Of a stretch of DNA of 64,000 nucleotides, positions 62,323 to 64,000 are shown piece by piece. The DNA comes from Longispora albida DSM 44784 (GTDB lineage Bacteria; Actinomycetota; Actinomycetes; Mycobacteriales; Micromonosporaceae): the NCBI RefSeq assembly GCF_000379825.1, contig NZ_KB903835.1, positions 599-64,598 on the forward strand. Reading direction: 5' to 3'. Numbering within the stretch: the stretch's first letter is position 1; every line of letters begins with the position of its first letter. The notes beneath the pieces were generated by a model. The model had not been told where the DNA came from and did not search any database. It saw nothing but the letters and a program-made list of their open reading frames with translations. A program made the position numbers and the translations under genes.

Positions 62323-62644
62323 GCGAGCCGCGACATGGCCTTCCACATGGCTGATCACAGCCTCAGGCCAGCCACCGGCTGACCAGGGCCTGAGCCCCGC
62401 TGTTGAGTCATGGTTTTCACCGCTGACAATCTGCTCCCCCTGGAACATCCCGGTCGTTCGATCTGGGCGCTTGCCGCGCACGTAAGGCCGCCGTACAGGA
62501 AGGCTCGCGCCTGCATCCCGGATCTCTGCTGGAATCTCCGCAGGTGTGTACCAGCGGTGGCCAATCGGCCGGGCTGAATCTGACTGATCGAGGGGCGCCC
62601 GGCCGATGCAGCGGCAGAAACGGCTGCGCTGGAGCTGCCCCCGC
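62323..62644 (-). pseudogene. Truncated DddA-like (SCP1.201-type) deaminase fragment
   Basis: In the frame of the following Imm1 gene, reading TPAEIPAEIRDAGASLP, then RTTGMFQGEQIVSG and VISHVEGHVAARMRR. These match the N-terminal half of actinobacterial DddA-like deaminase toxins, including the active-site H-V-E (His and Glu at 62347-62349 and 62341-62343). The second half with the Pro-Cys-x2-Cys zinc motif is missing; the frame passes directly into Imm1. The helical N-terminal domain upstream (62645) ends in a stop in another frame, so the toxin gene is broken at both sides. Confidence 0.7.
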
Positions 62645-63163
62645 TCAGTTTCCCAGGCTGCTGGCCTGCGGGATCTGTGCCGCGGCCTTGGTCTTGGCTT
62701 CAGTGGCCTGCTGTTTGCCTCGGGCGGCTGCCTGGTTGGCCATGTCGACAAATCGCAGGAGGGGGCCGGGGTCGCCGCCGGCGAGGGCGGTTTTGATGAC
62801 GCGTTCGGCTTCGTCGAACGCCGGGTAGGTAGCCATGATCGCTGCAGCAGCCTGTTCGATGCTGGCGATGGAGGTGTTGAGACGGGTCTTGACCTCCTCG
62901 GGGGTCATCCCGTCCTTGATCTCTCCGACAGGGCCGCGGGCGTCGGTGACGGCGTTGATCGCGTTGCCGAGGGTGACCTGTGCGTCGTCGAAGGCGTCGA
63001 TGACCTGGCCCATGTGCTGGGCGACGCCGAGGAGACCTTGGCCGAGGGCCTGGGTGCGGACCCGGTCGGCGTGGTCACGGCCGCCCGCGGTGTTGGTTCT
63101 GGCCTCGTCGAGTTCGGTGACCGCCGCGGCGAGAGTGGTGAGGATGTCCGTGAGCGCGGTCAT
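62645..63163 (-). CDS. WXG-like helical domain, N-terminal part of broken toxin, 172 aa
   Basis: Helical protein (DILTTLAAAVTELDEARTNTAGGRDHADRVRTQ, LGQGLLGVAQHMGQVIDAFDDAQ, EVKTRLNTSIASIEQAAAAI, DEAERVIKTALAGGDPGPLLRFVDMANQAA), paralogous to residues 1-170 of the toxin at 59333. I think of DUF6244-like proteins that precede polymorphic toxins. It ends at AAAQIPQASSLGN, where the paralogue continues with a glycine hinge and toxin. The stop and change of frame indicate loss of the C-terminal deaminase. It may still be exported alone. Confidence 0.75.
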   Translation of the reverse strand: MTALTDILTTLAAAVTELDEARTNTAGGRDHADRVRTQALGQGLLGVAQHMGQVIDAFDDAQVTLGNAINAVTDARGPVGEIKDGMTPEEVKTRLNTSIASIEQAAAAIMATYPAFDEAERVIKTALAGGDPGPLLRFVDMANQAAARGKQQATEAKTKAAAQIPQASSLGN

Positions 63164-63506
63164 GCGTGAACCGGCCTTTCGGGCAGCAGGGGTGAAGACG
63201 GCGCACAGCCTTGCACACGGTTCGTCTCCGCGAAAGACCCATGACGCTCAGTTACCCCCACTGCGGGAGGTCCAGGCCGGCATGCGCGGGTGCGCCAGGC
63301 CGTGGACCGCAAGCTGTATGCCCAGGTCAGGCTCCATTGAGGAGTCCGGTGTTCGTGGTCGTGGCGCGGCTGGCCTGGTGGCGGGGCTGCCAGGGGCGGA
63401 TCGCATCGAAGTTCACGCTTGGTGATCATGGCTGACAATTCGGCGGATCTTCTTGTACTCTCCGGCCGGTTGCGCGGTTTGGGATGCGGGGAGCAGGGGG
63501 TTGACG
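63164..63506. other. 343-bp divergent region before FtsK-like gene
   Basis: No supported gene. It contains promoters for the leftward toxin/immunity block and the rightward FtsK-like gene. No individual site is clear. Confidence 0.5.
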
Positions 63507-64000
63507 GTGAGTCGTGTCCGGCGGCATTTCGACGCGGCTGTGACCGCCTTCCAGCAGGCCCGCACTTCGCTGTCCGCAGCGCAGGAGTCACTACGGCGCG
63601 GTGCGTCGGAGCGGGGCGCTGCCGCCGCTGGTACTGAGGCGGCTGTCGGGGGTTTGGTGGCGGAGGTCGCCGCGACGGGCCGGCTGCTGACGCAGCCTGG
63701 CTGGCGGGGCCTGGACGTGCGGCGGCTGGGCATGGATCTGCCGCCGCTCGGGGAGCAGCCGCCCGGGGACGGGCCGATGCTGCTGCACGCCGGTATCGGC
63801 TGGTTGTCTCCGGATTCCTGGTTTCCCCTGGTATTGCCGCTGCTGGGTGAAGGTGGCGGGCACTGGCTGGTGGACGCGGGACTGCGGACGCGGGCGGCGT
63901 CATCGCTGCTGCGGGCCGTGCTGGTCCGGCTCCTGGGAGCGATGCCGCAGGGCCTTCTCGACGTCCGTCTCGTGGACGGGGCGACGGCGGGGTCGGTGTT
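63507..64000 (+). CDS. FtsK/SpoIIIE-like translocase, 5' end only
   Basis: GTG at 63507, preceded by GGGGG and TTGACG. It encodes a coiled N-terminus (SRVRRHFDAAVTAFQQARTSL) followed by a region with LLHAGIGWLSPDSWFPLVLPLLGEGGGHWLVDAGL, SSLLRAVLVRLLGAMPQG and VRLVDG, as in the N-terminal part of actinobacterial FtsK/SpoIIIE-domain proteins linked to WXG-like toxins. The ATPase motifs lie beyond the window. It probably powers export of the helical-domain toxins encoded on the other strand. Confidence 0.7.
   Translation, partial: MSRVRRHFDAAVTAFQQARTSLSAAQESLRRGASERGAAAAGTEAAVGGLVAEVAATGRLLTQPGWRGLDVRRLGMDLPPLGEQPPGDGPMLLHAGIGWLSPDSWFPLVLPLLGEGGGHWLVDAGLRTRAASSLLRAVLVRLLGAMPQGLLDVRLVDGATAGSV

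Noticed and set aside
1-64000. CRISPR array
   Set aside because: No regularly spaced short direct repeats were seen anywhere in the window.

Overview
This is high-GC actinomycete DNA. GTG starts and ATGA/GTGA start-stop overlaps are common, ECF sigma factors are numerous, and there are secreted RHS and FG-GAP proteins and FtsK-linked polymorphic toxins. The gene content fits a filamentous member of the Streptosporangiales or a relative; no rRNA or complete tRNA is present to narrow this. The window is almost entirely accessory genome.

Layout. (1) 1-1340: 3' part of a secreted subtilisin-like protease. (2) About 1.79-40.88 kb: a 39.1-kb unit bounded by two ~290-bp direct repeats. Each repeat holds the 3' end of an integrase gene, the 5' half of a tRNA-Lys(TTT) gene and an arm rich in TTCCA motifs; a third, decayed arm copy lies at 2.0-2.2 kb. 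The intact tyrosine integrase sits at the right end. This looks like tandem accretion of site-specific elements at one tRNA site. Cargo: a three-gene NTPase conflict-type operon (4.1-7.5 kb), a CoiA-like nuclease, a type III restriction-modification pair (9.7-13.8 kb), a sigma factor / P-loop-TPR / restriction-endonuclease operon (15.7-18.4 kb), an RHS toxin with a PD-(D/E)XK-like tip and candidate immunity genes (18.6-26.4 kb) divergent from a secreted FG-GAP protein, a TGT-like enzyme with an XRE-ImmA regulator (31.5-33.7 kb), two more ECF sigma modules, and remnants of IS21, IS5 and phage genes.

(3) 41-49.5 kb: beyond the repeat, further likely defence genes: an abortive-infection protein, a tandem zinc-ribbon protein with a GIY-YIG-like insert, a membrane-anchored 550-aa protein and small unknowns. 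(4) 49.5-54 kb: a HAD phosphatase, a GNAT protein and unknowns. (5) 53.9-55.6 kb: an endonuclease/exonuclease/phosphatase-fold nuclease overlapping a caspase-like protease gene. (6) 55.5-64 kb: a polymorphic-toxin locus with two WXG-like helical N-terminal proteins, one carrying an unfamiliar C-terminal domain. It also holds a decayed DddA-type (SCP1.201-like) deaminase, four Imm1-like domains and two SUKH immunity genes, and it ends at the start of an FtsK/SpoIIIE-like gene that may belong to the export machinery.

The best candidates for undescribed systems are the 4.1-7.5 kb operon, the sigma/TPR/endonuclease operon, the nuclease/caspase pair, the zinc-ribbon/GIY-YIG protein and the TGT-like/ImmA pair. 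All functional statements are read from motifs and gene order only.
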